Below, one piece after another: positions 45,443-55,177 of a stretch of DNA of 64,000 nucleotides. The DNA is taken from the NCBI RefSeq assembly GCF_023159225.1, contig NC_063161.1, positions 119,019,958 to 119,083,957 of the forward strand. The letters run 5' to 3'. Source of the stretch: Perognathus longimembris pacificus (Eukaryota > Chordata > Mammalia > Rodentia > Heteromyidae). Both the position numbers and the translations under genes were made by a program. The notes under the pieces were generated by a model. That model had not been told where the DNA came from, did no database searches, and saw only the letters and a list, made by a program, of their open reading frames with translations. Positions within the stretch are counted from its first letter, which is position 1, and each line of letters opens with the position of its first letter.

Positions 45443-46940
45443 GTGAGTATGGCCTCCACACCTTCAAGGACAGGTCCTGACTCAAGTTGATGGCCAAACC
45501 TTGTTTCATACCCTGCAGGGAGCTTTGTATGGTATGGATGTGTCAGGTCTCTCCACCATGTTGTAAATATCTTCAGAACCAGCTTTCTCTCCCAGCTCTG
45601 CTCATTCCCTCAGCATTCAGCCAGCCAATGGGAGCCTAAGAGAGGCTGCTCTCTCAGCAAGTGCGTTCCAGACCTGGCCAGAGATTCCCACCCATCCTGC
45701 AGTTATAATAAGCTGACTCTCCAAATTGTTTACAAAGAAAAGTATTTTCTTTTGAAGTTCTGAGATTTCTGGGCTCTATCCCAACCTCTTGCTTTTTCTT
45801 TTGTCTACTTTTAACTGTCTCGGCAAATCTGTTGAAGGCTATCTTATCTTCTTGTCTGTAAATACTTTGACTAAACCTCCATTTTTCTGTGATTACCTTA
45901 ACTTTGGATGGTCTAGGCATTCAAACCTCTTACTTAGCCTGGGATAACACCTAGAGTCTCTACCTCCTCCATAATCCTCACTGAACACCCACCCCACAAG
46001 CTCAAGGCCATAGCTAAAGGAATCATGGATGGGCTTGGAGTTTGTACCTGCATAATGCTTGCACCTAGAGGGAGCTAGCTGGGCCCTGAAATGCCCCTTT
46101 ATGACCTATCTATAGGACTTTTCTATACTTCTCAGGCAACTGCTTTTTGTTTTGCCAGCTGAGTCATAAGGATCAACTGAAACCAGGAGAGACTCCATGA
46201 AATATGAAACACACTCATTAATATCAGCAGTTTGACTTGCTGACGGGAAGGTTTCCACAGGAATGATTAATGTCCTTTTAGACCCTTCCTGAACAGTAAC
46301 ATAGCCCATACCTCTCCCTTCACAAAACCCCCATCCCAGCTCCTGAAAGAAAAAAAATGCTGAGATGTATATTTAGAAATAAAAGTTGATTGAAGTGCAG
46401 GCCTGACATTCACCAGGGATATAAACGGGCTGGAAGACTGCCCTTGCCAAGCTGTGTGAAATGAAGAAAAGATCCTTGACATGCCAGCAACTTTTTGATT
46501 TGATTTGGTGATGGTCAGAGTTAATCAACCTAATTTACTTCTGCAAATGAAATAATAATGGCGGTGTCTTCTTTGGTTTCAATGGCCCCAGGAGCTTTAA
46601 AACACCTCATGGCTGCTTCCTAAGTGGCCTGCTCCTGTGGGCTGGAAACCAGCATGCAGTCATTCTTCTCTGGACCAAAGGAGTAAAGAAATGGCCCCAA
46701 AACTAAATAAGTCACAGATCCCAACACAGGAGGAATTTGCTCTCCATCCACTCTTTTACCTGCCTTTCATTAAGCCAGATGTGGCACCACCAGGCTCTTC
46801 TTTGCCTGGTCTCCTGCCAGGCTTGTGGGAGCATTGTAGCATACATCTTTGCCCACACAGAAGTACAGCATTGACCATCTTTCTAAACAGAACTGAGAAA
46901 ATCCTGCTTTGGTCCAGACAGTTGGTTCATGCTAAATAAT

Positions 46941-46942
<2 letters not shown>
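45443..46942. other. Intronic sequence, no gene seen
   Basis: Nothing is recognised beyond the splice donor. Confidence 0.45.

Positions 46943-46991
<49 letters not shown>
46943..46991 (+). repeat. (CA)n microsatellite
   Basis: About 24 CA units with no adjacent SINE that I recognise. Confidence 0.97.
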
Positions 46992-46993
<2 letters not shown>

Positions 46994-47379
46994 CAGAGGC
47001 AATAAAAAACTAGTTTTTGCTTTCCTATAGAGCATGGAATATCTGAAAAGCACCATGTTTTTTCTCCTTATTTTTCCAAAACTATTCTCTGCTTCTCTGA
47101 GAATGTCTCCTAGGTAACACACAGGCAAAGAGAACTCCTTTGCATGTTTGAATAGACCAAGGACTTTACAAGTGTCCCCGGATTATAGCTGAGGTTTGTA
47201 AGAAAAGCTCTTTTGTATAATCTTGGTTAGTCTCACATCTGAGGCTTCAAATTTTAGTTGGAACACTGAAAACATGTGTTTCTACCACATATACAACCCT
47301 CTAAGATATACAAACCTATAGACTGATGCAGAGAGGTAGAAAATTGGCCCAGCAGGTTAGGACTTCATATGTTTCTTTT

Positions 47380-47900
47380 TTTTCATTTCTTTATTGTTAA
47401 AGTGATGTACAGAGGGGTTACAGTTTCATATGTAGGGCAGTGTGTACATTTCCTTTTTATTTCTTTATTGTCAAAGTGATGTACAGAGGGGTTATAGTTT
47501 CATAAGTAAGGCAGTGAGTACATTTCTTATACAACTTGTTACCTCTTCCCTCATTTTCCCCTACCTTCCCCCCTCCCCATTTCCCTTCCTCCCACCTTGA
47601 GTTGTGCAGTTGGTTTACACCATATAGTTTTGTAAGTATTGCTGTTGCATTGGTTTGTCTTTTTATCCTTTATCTCTCAATTTTGGTTTGATGCTAAGCA
47701 AAATGAACTCCAAGTTATGGAAACAAGTGGTTTACCATTGTTGTTATTTTCAACATACCATGTGAAATTATGCCCTTTTTCTTTTGTCTTTCTTTCCCAT
47801 GGTTTTATTCCTGATATCACTGTAACTGAGTTTAATGCCCTGGATATTCATATACATGTATTGGAACTAGGGAAGGGAAAGGGACTTTATATGTTTCTGA
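47380..47900 (-). mobile_element. LINE-1 with two tandem 3' ends
   Basis: The antisense terminus (tgatgtacagaggggttac ... gtacatttc) occurs at about 47392-47450 and again at about 47460-47530. The 3'UTR and possible ORF2 tail follow to about 47.9 kb. The 151-codon open frame here is L1-derived or chance. Confidence 0.75.
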
Positions 47901-48165
47901 AAGAGGAAGCAAATCAATTAGGGCCAGGGTTAGGGTTAGAGAAAACTCAGAGTACTGCCAGGAAAAAGCTCGATCCAAGTGACACCAGGAATGCCTCCCA
48001 GGTCCAAAATAACACACTTGAAGCTGACTTTCCTAGGAAACTGTACTGCTCTTTCCCAATAGGAATTCCCAGAAGCTCAGGGCAGCATACCTAGCTACGT
48101 GATTATCCCTCAGAGCCTTCTACTTGCAGTCTCACCACATGGGAGGCAGATAAGACAACTGACCT

Positions 48166-48346
48166 GGGGCTGGGGATATTGCCTAGTGGCAATGAGTACT
48201 TGCCTCGTATACATGAAGCCCTGGGTTACCACATATATAGAAAATGGCCAGAAGTGGCGCTGTGGCTCAAGTGGCAGAGTGCTAGCCTTGAGCAAAAAGA
48301 AGCCAGGGACAGTGCCCCAGGACTGGCAAAAAAAAAAAAAAAAAAA
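48166..48346 (+). mobile_element. ID-like/tRNA dimeric SINE, internally deleted
   Basis: gggctggggatattgcctag start. The B-box region is shortened (gggttaccacatatatag), and the second half lacks the aggccctgag segment before ccccaggactggc. Flanks gacaactgacct and ggcagctgacct suggest a target-site duplication. Confidence 0.9.
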
Positions 48347-48383
48347 GGCAGCTGACCTTCAAAATCTCCTTTTAAGATGCACC

Positions 48384-48470
48384 TTGCTCTGACTGATAGA
48401 ATAGCTTAAATGGTAGAGTATTTGTCTATCATGGGCAAAGGCCCTGCTCAAACCTCAGTAACCAAAACTA
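48384..48470 (+). mobile_element. tRNA-like SINE fragment
   Basis: atagcttaaatggtagagtatttgtctatc followed by a weak B-box-like ctcaaacctc. Confidence 0.4.
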
Positions 48471-48494
48471 AAGTACCCTTCAAGTCCTAGATAT

Positions 48495-48800
48495 GTCAGT
48501 TTCTTGATGCTTCCATTAAAATATTGTCACTAACAGTAGCATAAGACAACAGAAGTTGATTCATCATTTTGAAAGTCAGAAGTTAAAAATCAAGATGTTG
48601 ACAGTTCCATGCTGCCTTCAGAGGAAAGGGGGAGAATCCATCCTTGCCTATCTCCCAGTGTCTCTCTCTGAGGTTTCCTTGACTTGTGGCTCCATAACTC
48701 CCAACTCCTGCTCCACGGTCATCCTGCCTCCTCCCCTTCCCCATACATACTCTCTAGTTTTTTTACAAGACGATGTGTGATGATATACAGGGCCTACTTG
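48495..48800. mobile_element. Old interspersed repeat, family not named
   Basis: cagtagcataagacaacagaag and tccatgctgccttcagagg fit the type at 8100, 31540 and 33773. Confidence 0.35.
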
Positions 48801-48871
48801 TACAATCTCATCTGAAAATCCTTAATTATATCTGAAAAGATTTTCTAGGTTACAGGGATTTTGCATTGGAT

Positions 48872-48874
<3 letters not shown>

Positions 48875-48924
<50 letters not shown>
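48875..48924 (+). repeat. (GT)n microsatellite
   Basis: About 25 units at the tail side of the antisense SINE that follows. Confidence 0.97.
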
Positions 48925-48928
<4 letters not shown>

Positions 48929-49142
48929 ACCAGTCCTAGGGCTTGAACTCAGAGCCTGGGCACTGACCTTGAGGTTTTCTGCTCAAGGCTAGCACTCTAC
49001 CACTTGACCCACAGCTCCATTTCTAGCTTTTTGGGTGGTTAATTGGAGATGAGTCTCGTGGACTTTCCTTCCCTGGCTGTTTCTGAACCATGATCCTCAG
49101 ATTTCAGCCTAGGATTACAGGCTTGAGCTACCAGCACCCAGC
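48925..49142 (-). mobile_element. B1/tRNA composite SINE
   Basis: ccagtcctagggcttgaact, taccacttgacccacagctc, ttaattggagatgagtctcg and ctaggattacaggcttgagc. It ends about 107 bases before a coding exon. Confidence 0.88.
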
Positions 49143-49249
49143 TACACACAGGATAAATTTTGAAGATCCATCTAAGGGATGTATTAGACTTCATTCATCC
49201 AAGCCTGACATCCCTGGTTGGTTCTCCTTCTACTTCTTCCACTCCCCAG

Positions 49250-49457
49250 GTGGATGGTGACTTCCTGGTCTGCCTGTACCCGGAGTTGTGGTGGAGGTGT
49301 CCAGACTCGCCGGGTGACCTGTCAGAAGCTGAAAGCCTCTGGGATCTCCACCCCTGTGTCCAATGACTTGTGCTCCCAGCTTGCCAAACGACCAGTGGAT
49401 ACACAGGCCTGTAACCAGCAGCTGTGTGTGGAGTGGACCTTCTCCAGCTGGGGCCAG
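49250..49457 (+). CDS. ADAMTSL3: ADAMTSL3 exon: second TSP1 repeat and start of third
   Basis: The acceptor AG is at 49248-49249 and the donor GTAAGG at 49458. The exon is 208 nt, phase 2 in and phase 0 out. It opens R|WMVTSWSACTRSCGGG, with a W-x-x-x-x-W pair and a C-T-R-S-C-G O-fucose-type site. It then runs through QTRRVTCQ to ACNQQLCVE, giving all six TSP1 cysteines. The last residues, WTFSSWGQ, begin the third repeat. The intron therefore splits that repeat between its tryptophans and its first cysteine. An open frame on the opposite strand covers the same bases and is a shadow. Confidence 0.95.
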
Positions 49458-49550
49458 GTAAGGAGCTAGAGAGCTTTGTATTGGAGATAAACCTAAAGAT
49501 GTAAACTCTGCCACAGTCGGAAATCACCTCCTTCATGACAACTGACTTTT

Positions 49551-49757
49551 TTTTTTTTTTTTTTGGCCAGTCCTGGGCCTTGGACTCAGGGCCTGAGCAC
49601 TGTCACTGGCTTCTTCCCGCTCAAGGCTAGCACTCTGCCACTTGAGCCACAGCGCCGTTTCTGGCTGTTTTCTGTATATGTGGTTCTGGGGAATCGAACC
49701 TAGGGCCTTGTGTATCCGAGGCAGGCACTCTTGCCGCTAGGCTATATCCCCAGGCCC
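49551..49757 (-). mobile_element. ID-like/tRNA dimeric SINE with exact duplication
   Basis: Antisense full-length copy, flanked by GACAACTGACTTTT-type sequence (TGACAACTGACTTTT ending 49550; GACAACTGACTTTT at 49758-49771). It starts about 95 bases after an exon. Confidence 0.95.
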
Positions 49758-49771
49758 GACAACTGACTTTT

Positions 49772-51580
49772 AACATGCTCCTCTGTCATTAACTCACCCA
49801 GTACTATTCTCAGAGTTTAGCATAGTCTCTCCTGACATTAACACACTGCTCACATTCATTATGATTTTTCTTGTGCTCTTCCCCCTGAGCTCTTCCTGTT
49901 CTCTGATTGTACCTTCAGACTCATTCTATCAGGCAACCTCTTCTCGCTAGAAGAGACCATGTAAACTTCACAGGGGCTCTCTCTGAGAACTCAGTGATAC
50001 ACCAGCCCAGAGATCCTCAACCAATCTCATCAAACACTAGGGAAACATTTTCAGACAACCAGGCTTACCTCCCAGAGACTTTCAGTCCATTTTCTCTGAG
50101 GTAGGATCCAAGCAGAGGTAGTTTTCAGAAACTCCCCCGGGGCCATCCCAGTAGGCAAGCTGAGTAGAGAACCAATGTTCCAAGCCAGAAACGTGTTGGC
50201 TTTGCTGGATCACTTTGAAGCCACCACCTCCTGGGCCTCCTCTGATACAGTGAAAGAACATCATGGAAGAACCATGAAGACTCTGTCTTCATGGGAGTTT
50301 ATATTTAGTTGTGGTTTCTAAAGAAGATCAATACACACTGAAGATTCAGCTCAGGAGGAAGCAACCTGAACAATGTTAGACACCATGCCATGACAGCAGC
50401 CATCCACCATCTTGCATTCTTTCTGGGTCAGGTTGGACTAAGCAGCAGTCAGGACCTCTGGTCATTAGAGGCCTAAATTTTCCTCAGCCCAGGATATGAA
50501 GGCCTTTTTTTTTAACCTGGCAAGTGAGAGCTAGCTGCCTGTCAGAGCTGATATTCAAATGCTACCCATCAACAAGGTGATCATCTCTGTTTGTGGACCA
50601 CCTTGGACTGGTGTGACCGGATACAGTGACTATTCTTCTTGGACAGGCAAAATTTCTACTTTTCTAGTTGGTGGAAACACACTGCAACAACAGGCTTACA
50701 ATTCTTTTTTGAGGAAAAGGGTAGTACTGAGGTTTTAACCACATTTGAAAGGTAGGCACTCCAGCACTTGAGTTATGACACCAGGCTTTTAATTCTTTGT
50801 ATGACTAACTGTATGGCCAACATGACTGAATGTACTGGGGCAATTGGCAGCTTGAAATTTGTCAAAATTGGCTACACATTACGACATTCATATTCCTCGA
50901 CTCCCAGCCCCAGGTATGAGCTTTGCAATTTTCTATTAAGTGCATCTCTCTAATAAAGTTCAAATGTTGATTATAAATAGTGAATTCGTTAAGGCCACAG
51001 AGTTCACTTGCAACTCATAAATCTACATCGCAGCTGAGTCAGGGCTGATGCCCAACCTGGCAAATATGCCTGGCCAGCCCCTTATTTCTAGAGACATGCA
51101 CTCTCCCTTGCTGGAGGCAGATATCCTCTTTCTCTTAACTGGAAAAATCTGCTTCTGATAGCTTTCTTTCAGCTCAACGTAGCCCTGCTCCCATGTCCTC
51201 AAAGCTAACCAGTACTTTGTGAAATTACAATTGGGAAGAGATCCAGCTGTGCATGGGAGAATGATCGTGTACCATGTGCCTCCTTGAGTGCACTCAGCTA
51301 TTCTTGTTTATAACAAAGGAAAAAAAAAAACAGAAAAGGCAGTTTCCATTTCCCTCAAAAAAATCTCTCACCATTCTTTCTTCTAAAACACCTTAGGCTA
51401 ATATAGCTCAAGCTTTAAAGTAAATTACCTGTGGATCTTGTTACAAATGCAAATTATGACATCATTGATCTATGATATCCTATGGCCCAGGAAATTGACT
51501 TTCTGACAGTTCCCAAGAAAAGAATGCCCACATTCAACATTCTATTCAACATGGTATTAGATGTTCAGAATATTCAAGCA
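49772..51580. other. Intronic sequence, no gene seen
   Basis: A weak antisense tRNA-like remnant lies at about 50715-50788 (aggtaggcactccagcactt). Otherwise nothing is recognised. Confidence 0.4.
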
Positions 51581-51720
51581 AGAAAAAGGAAGGAAGGAAG
51601 GGAGGGAGGGAGGGAGGAAAGGAGGGAGGGAGGGAGGGAGGGAGGGAGGGAGGGAAGAAGGAAGGAAGGGAGGGAGGGAAGAAGGAAGGAAGGGAGGGAG
51701 GGAAGAAGGAAGGAAGGGAG
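51581..51720. repeat. (GGGA)n/(GGAA)n polypurine tract
   Basis: About 140 purines in GGGA, GGAA and GAAGGAAGGGAGGGAG units. Open frames rich in Gly/Arg/Glu or Pro/Ser/Phe are repeat translations. Confidence 0.95.
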
Positions 51721-51989
51721 GTCAAGAGATGACTAAATAGACAAAAATCTAGTGCAGTTATGTTACTTGGTGATGTTTTGGCCAAGGATAGATCACGTGG
51801 ATCTTGGTGGTCCCTCAAGATTATATCACTTAGTGGTTTTACACCCATCTTAATTACTCGCTATGATATTAATACTATGATGAAATCACCAAACACCAAA
51901 TTTCTCAGAATAATATCCCTGTCATTAAGCATCAGGTGACCATGTGCTTATGATGAAATAAATCCACCCATAAAAGAACTAAAATTCTA

Positions 51990-52073
51990 AAAGTTGAGCT
52001 GTGGCTTCAGTGGTAGAACACTAGCCTTGAGCAAAAAAAACCCTCAGGGACAGAGTTCAAGCCCCAGGACATG
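51990..52073 (+). mobile_element. tRNA-like SINE half
   Basis: gagctgtggcttcagtggtagaacactagcc and agttcaagccccaggac. It lies close to the next, opposite-facing SINE. Confidence 0.7.
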
Positions 52074-52104
52074 CACAAAGAAATGAAGTTCATTTTTGTT
52101 TTTG

Positions 52105-52298
52105 TTTTTGCCAATCCTGGGGCTTGGACTCAGGGCATGAGCACTGTCCCTGGCTTCTTTATGCTCAAGGCTAGCACTCTACCTCTTGAGCCACAGCTCC
52201 ACTTCTGGCTTTTTCTGTTTATATGGTACTAAGGAATTGAACCCGGGGCTTCACGCATGCAAGGCAAGCACTCCACCACTAAGCCATATTCCCAGCCC
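52105..52298 (-). mobile_element. ID-like/tRNA dimeric SINE
   Basis: ccaatcctggggcttggact to ggaattgaacccggggcttc and attcccagccct. It ends 60 bases before the third TSP1 exon, so it lies within the likely branch-point region. Confidence 0.9.
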
Positions 52299-52357
52299 TG
52301 AAATTCATATACATGCTACAACATGGATAAACTTTGGTCATCTCTTATGCTTCCCAG

Positions 52358-52467
52358 TGCAATGGGCCTTGCATCGGGCCTCGCCTCGCCGTGCAACACA
52401 GACAAGTCTTCTGCCAGACCCGGGATGGCATCGCCTTACCATCAGAACAATGCAGCACCCTTCCCAG
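52358..52467 (+). CDS. ADAMTSL3: ADAMTSL3 exon: body of third TSP1 repeat
   Basis: The acceptor AG is at 52356-52357 and the donor GTAATA at 52468. The exon is 110 nt, phase 0 in and phase 2 out, and too short to stand out as an open frame. It reads CNGPCIGPRLAVQHRQ, then FCQTRDGIALPSEQCS and TLPR. This is the central part of a TSP1 repeat with a longer strand region. The first cysteine pair is C-N-G-P-C, so the Ser/Thr normally O-fucosylated in TSP1 repeats is replaced by Pro. A tRNA-type SINE ends only about 60 bases upstream of the acceptor. Confidence 0.94.
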
Positions 52468-53177
52468 GTAATAGAAATCTCTAGACATGCACCCCATGTG
52501 AACAGCCCCCCATAGTCCCATGGATCAGATGCCCTGCCTACTCACCTCCATCACCCCATGTCCCTGGCCTACTGAGATGGTTCAGTAGCAACCTTGTGCA
52601 TGCCAGATGAGGGAGGCTAGGCTTTCCTCTCTTGATGATAAGACAATCTTGTGTTTTATCCCTCTGAGAGAGGCCTGATTCCCCAAGAAACCTGAACTAC
52701 GTGGGAAGGAGGCAAGATTATATACACTAGCCTGTAAACCTTAAGGGATCTTCATCCTTATTGATCTCTCTATAGAAGTTAGGCTGAGGATTCTTGTCTC
52801 TGAGCCTCAACTTCTCTTCTTTCTCTGTTCACTACCTATTATCTGTCCCCCTTGGAGAAGAATTCATCAACTCTAGGACCTAGGACCTCAGAACTAAAGA
52901 CCAGGCCCCAAATTCCATATCTACCAGATTCTGCACTGAATAGAGATCATTCTCAGGTCATACAGAGATTGTAGAGAAGGACAGACAGAGGCGCCATCTT
53001 GTTCTCTTCAAATCCTACAACAGTCACTCACATAGCAAAACATCCAAACCTCAGTCTGGTAATGCTGAATGTTCATGAGGAGTTGCCTGCCATTGCTAGG
53101 ATTATAGTATTCTTTTCACATCCCGCCCCATCTGATGTTTAGAGACAGACCATAACCCTGCCACCTTTCTCCTGCAG
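52468..53177. other. Short intron, nothing recognised
   Basis: No repeat or regulatory element that I can support. Confidence 0.5.
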
Positions 53178-53398
53178 GCCTGTGAGCACCCAGAACTGCT
53201 GGTCAGAGGCCTGCAGCGTACACTGGAGAGTCAGTCTGTGGACCCTGTGCACAGCGACCTGTGGCAACTATGGCTTCCAGTCCCGGCGGGTAGAGTGTGT
53301 GCATGTCCGCACCAACAAGGCCGTGCCTGAGCACCTGTGCTCCTGGGGGCCCCGCCCTGCCAACTGGCAGCGCTGCAACATCACCCCATGTGAAAACA
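53178..53398 (+). CDS. ADAMTSL3: ADAMTSL3 exon: end of third and all of fourth TSP1 repeat
   Basis: The acceptor AG is at 53176-53177 and the donor GTACGT at 53399. The exon is 221 nt, phase 2 in and phase 1 out. It starts PVSTQNCWSEACSVH, closing the third TSP1 repeat with its last cysteines. The fourth repeat follows: WRVSLWTLCTATCGN, with a W-x-x-x-x-W pair and the O-fucose-type C-T-A-T-C-G, continuing to CNITPCEN with a sequon NIT. The donor GTACGT is weaker than the others, but the frame into the next exon (A|CC = Thr, then ECRD) is exact. Longer open frames past 53398 are intron read-through. Confidence 0.95.
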
Positions 53399-54969
53399 GT
53401 ACGTTCCAATCCCAAAGAACATTCTGCAAATTCCCCACGGGGCATCGGGTGCAGAGGGCAGTCCCTGAAACTGAACCTCAACCCGGGGTATTGGATCAGG
53501 TTCCCCAAGGATTGTGAGTTGAGTGTTTTCAGTGGGGTACATGGGTGGACATGTGTAGGCCACAAGAAATGGTATGGTGTGCCCCCCCAAGGGCTTCCAC
53601 AGTCTCCACCCGGGCCCTGAGATTACCAAGTGCTGTTGGCCAAGTGCTGAATGAAATCAGCCTCCAGCTCACCTGCAGTCAGACTGTTGGTTGCCACAGG
53701 GGATGACATACAATGGTCCACAGGGACCAAGCTACTAAAGAGAAAGCACTGTTAACACTGAAGAAGCATGCAGAGAGCCTCAAGCTCAGCTGGCTTTGCA
53801 CCCACCACTGTTCTGCTTCTCACCGACCAAGGACCTGCTGATCACCTCCCTCCTCCCCAGCCCAGGGGCCTCCGCGGAACTGGGCAGGAGGCCACAGCTC
53901 TGGGATGTGATTTTTGCTATTCCCTCTTCCCTCAACTCTGGAGCCTTCACAGCCCTACACACAAAATAATTATATTCCAGTTGGGTAGAGATCCATTTTC
54001 TCTTTTTTAGAACCCCAAGCCTAAGTTAGAGGTATTTCCCCACAAGGAAGAATATAAATGTTGACAGAAAGAATAGGAAATAAAAGGGAAATATGACAGT
54101 GTATTTTTCCTCACACTGATCTTCATTAAGCAATAAATTGCCAGCACTGAGGCAGATGCCCTATAGGCACTTGGCCTATTCCATTTCAGACGCTTGTGGC
54201 AGGGATGAGCTTTGTACTCTGGTGTACTACTGACCCATGTTCGAGTCAGAGGCACACCACATTCAGAGAGAATCAGTGCAATGCAAGCCGTTAAGACACT
54301 GACAAGATGGGATTGGAGGCATGGTTCAGTTGGGAGAGTGCCAGCCAATGAGCAAAAGCACCAGGTACAGAGTTAGAATCCTAGTCACAGACCAAAAGGA
54401 AAAGATATTTACCAGTCAACCTATACCAAGTTTAAGAACCATCTAGTCTGAACCAATACTAAACTGGAACAGTATAGTGTACTTAAGAGCTGGTAGGTTG
54501 AAGAATTAGGGAAATTTAAGTCGAGGATACAAGGAAAGCTTCACAGAATAAGCAAAGCCCAAGTGCCTAGAGCTGAGGGCCTCAAACTAGAGCTTTACCG
54601 GCATGCTCTCTCAACATGGAGCAGAGCCCAGTCCTTCTGGGAACCATCTCAAGAGGGAGGGTCACTTCTAAAACACCAAGATCCCATGGGAAAAGGCAAG
54701 CAAGGAGATGAAGTCATCCCAAGGGGAGAGGAGAAATAAGATCAGAAAGTTGGAGTCTGCTATCAGAAGGAAGCGGGTAGAAACTGTCCTGCTTTTGGCA
54801 GCCTGGGGTGGCAAATATCTGCGCTCTGCCAGGGCGAAGGCTGTCCAGAGGGGCTGGAGAGCAGTAGCAAAGGCATACTGCACACCTGGCACCCCAGCAA
54901 TGGTCCCCGTCGGTTAGCCTCTGTTTCACATCTCCTTTCTGTCCCCTTCCCCACCTCCTGCTTTCCCAG
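53399..54969. other. Last intron
   Basis: Holds a weak sense tRNA-like SINE remnant at about 54310-54398 (gcatggttcagttgggagag). No other feature. Open frames near 54.7-54.95 kb show no domain. Confidence 0.45.
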
Positions 54970-55076
54970 CCGAGTGCAGAGACACCACCAGGTACTGCGA
55001 GAAGGTGAAACAGCTGAAACTCTGCCAACTCAGCCAGTTCAAATCTCGCTGCTGTGGAACTTGTGGCAAAGCGTGA
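54970..55076 (+). CDS. ADAMTSL3: ADAMTSL3 last coding exon: PLAC domain and stop
   Basis: The acceptor AG is at 54968-54969 after a long pyrimidine stretch. The first two bases complete a Thr codon, followed by ECRDTTRYCEKVK, LKLCQLSQF, SRCCGTCGKA and TGA at 55074-55076. The six cysteines (C-x6-C-x8-C-x8-CC-x2-C) form the PLAC (protease and lacunin) domain that ends many ADAMTS and ADAMTSL proteins. This segment is what most strongly points to the ADAMTSL1/ADAMTSL3 pair, and from memory to ADAMTSL3. The exon continues into the 3'UTR. Confidence 0.95.
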
Positions 55077-55159
55077 AGACAGGGCACGGGGAAGAACTCT
55101 ACCCTTGCCAACCCCACAGGACTCACGCAACCACCTGGGACAGAATAATGCTTTCTCTG

Positions 55160-55177
55160 TTTTATTTATTTATTTGC
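55160..55177 (+). promoter_or_regulatory. AU-rich element in 3'UTR
   Basis: Overlapping ATTTA pentamers (three ATTTA-type repeats in a T-rich context) lie about 85 bases after the stop codon. Such elements are known to recruit mRNA-decay factors; function here is inferred. Confidence 0.4.

Noticed and set aside
47926..47945. Telomere-like motif (ccagggttagggttag)
   Set aside because: Only two TTAGGG-like units; too short to count as an interstitial telomeric repeat.
47639..48094. 151-codon open frame
   Set aside because: It starts in L1 3'UTR and continues into unremarkable sequence with no domain.
51482..51848. Low-complexity open frames on both strands
   Set aside because: They come from the GGGA/GGAA tract at 51581-51720.
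53297..53620. Alternative-frame open frames over the TSP1 exon
   Set aside because: Only the frame with TSP1 cysteines and matching splice phases is real; the others are shadows or intron read-through.
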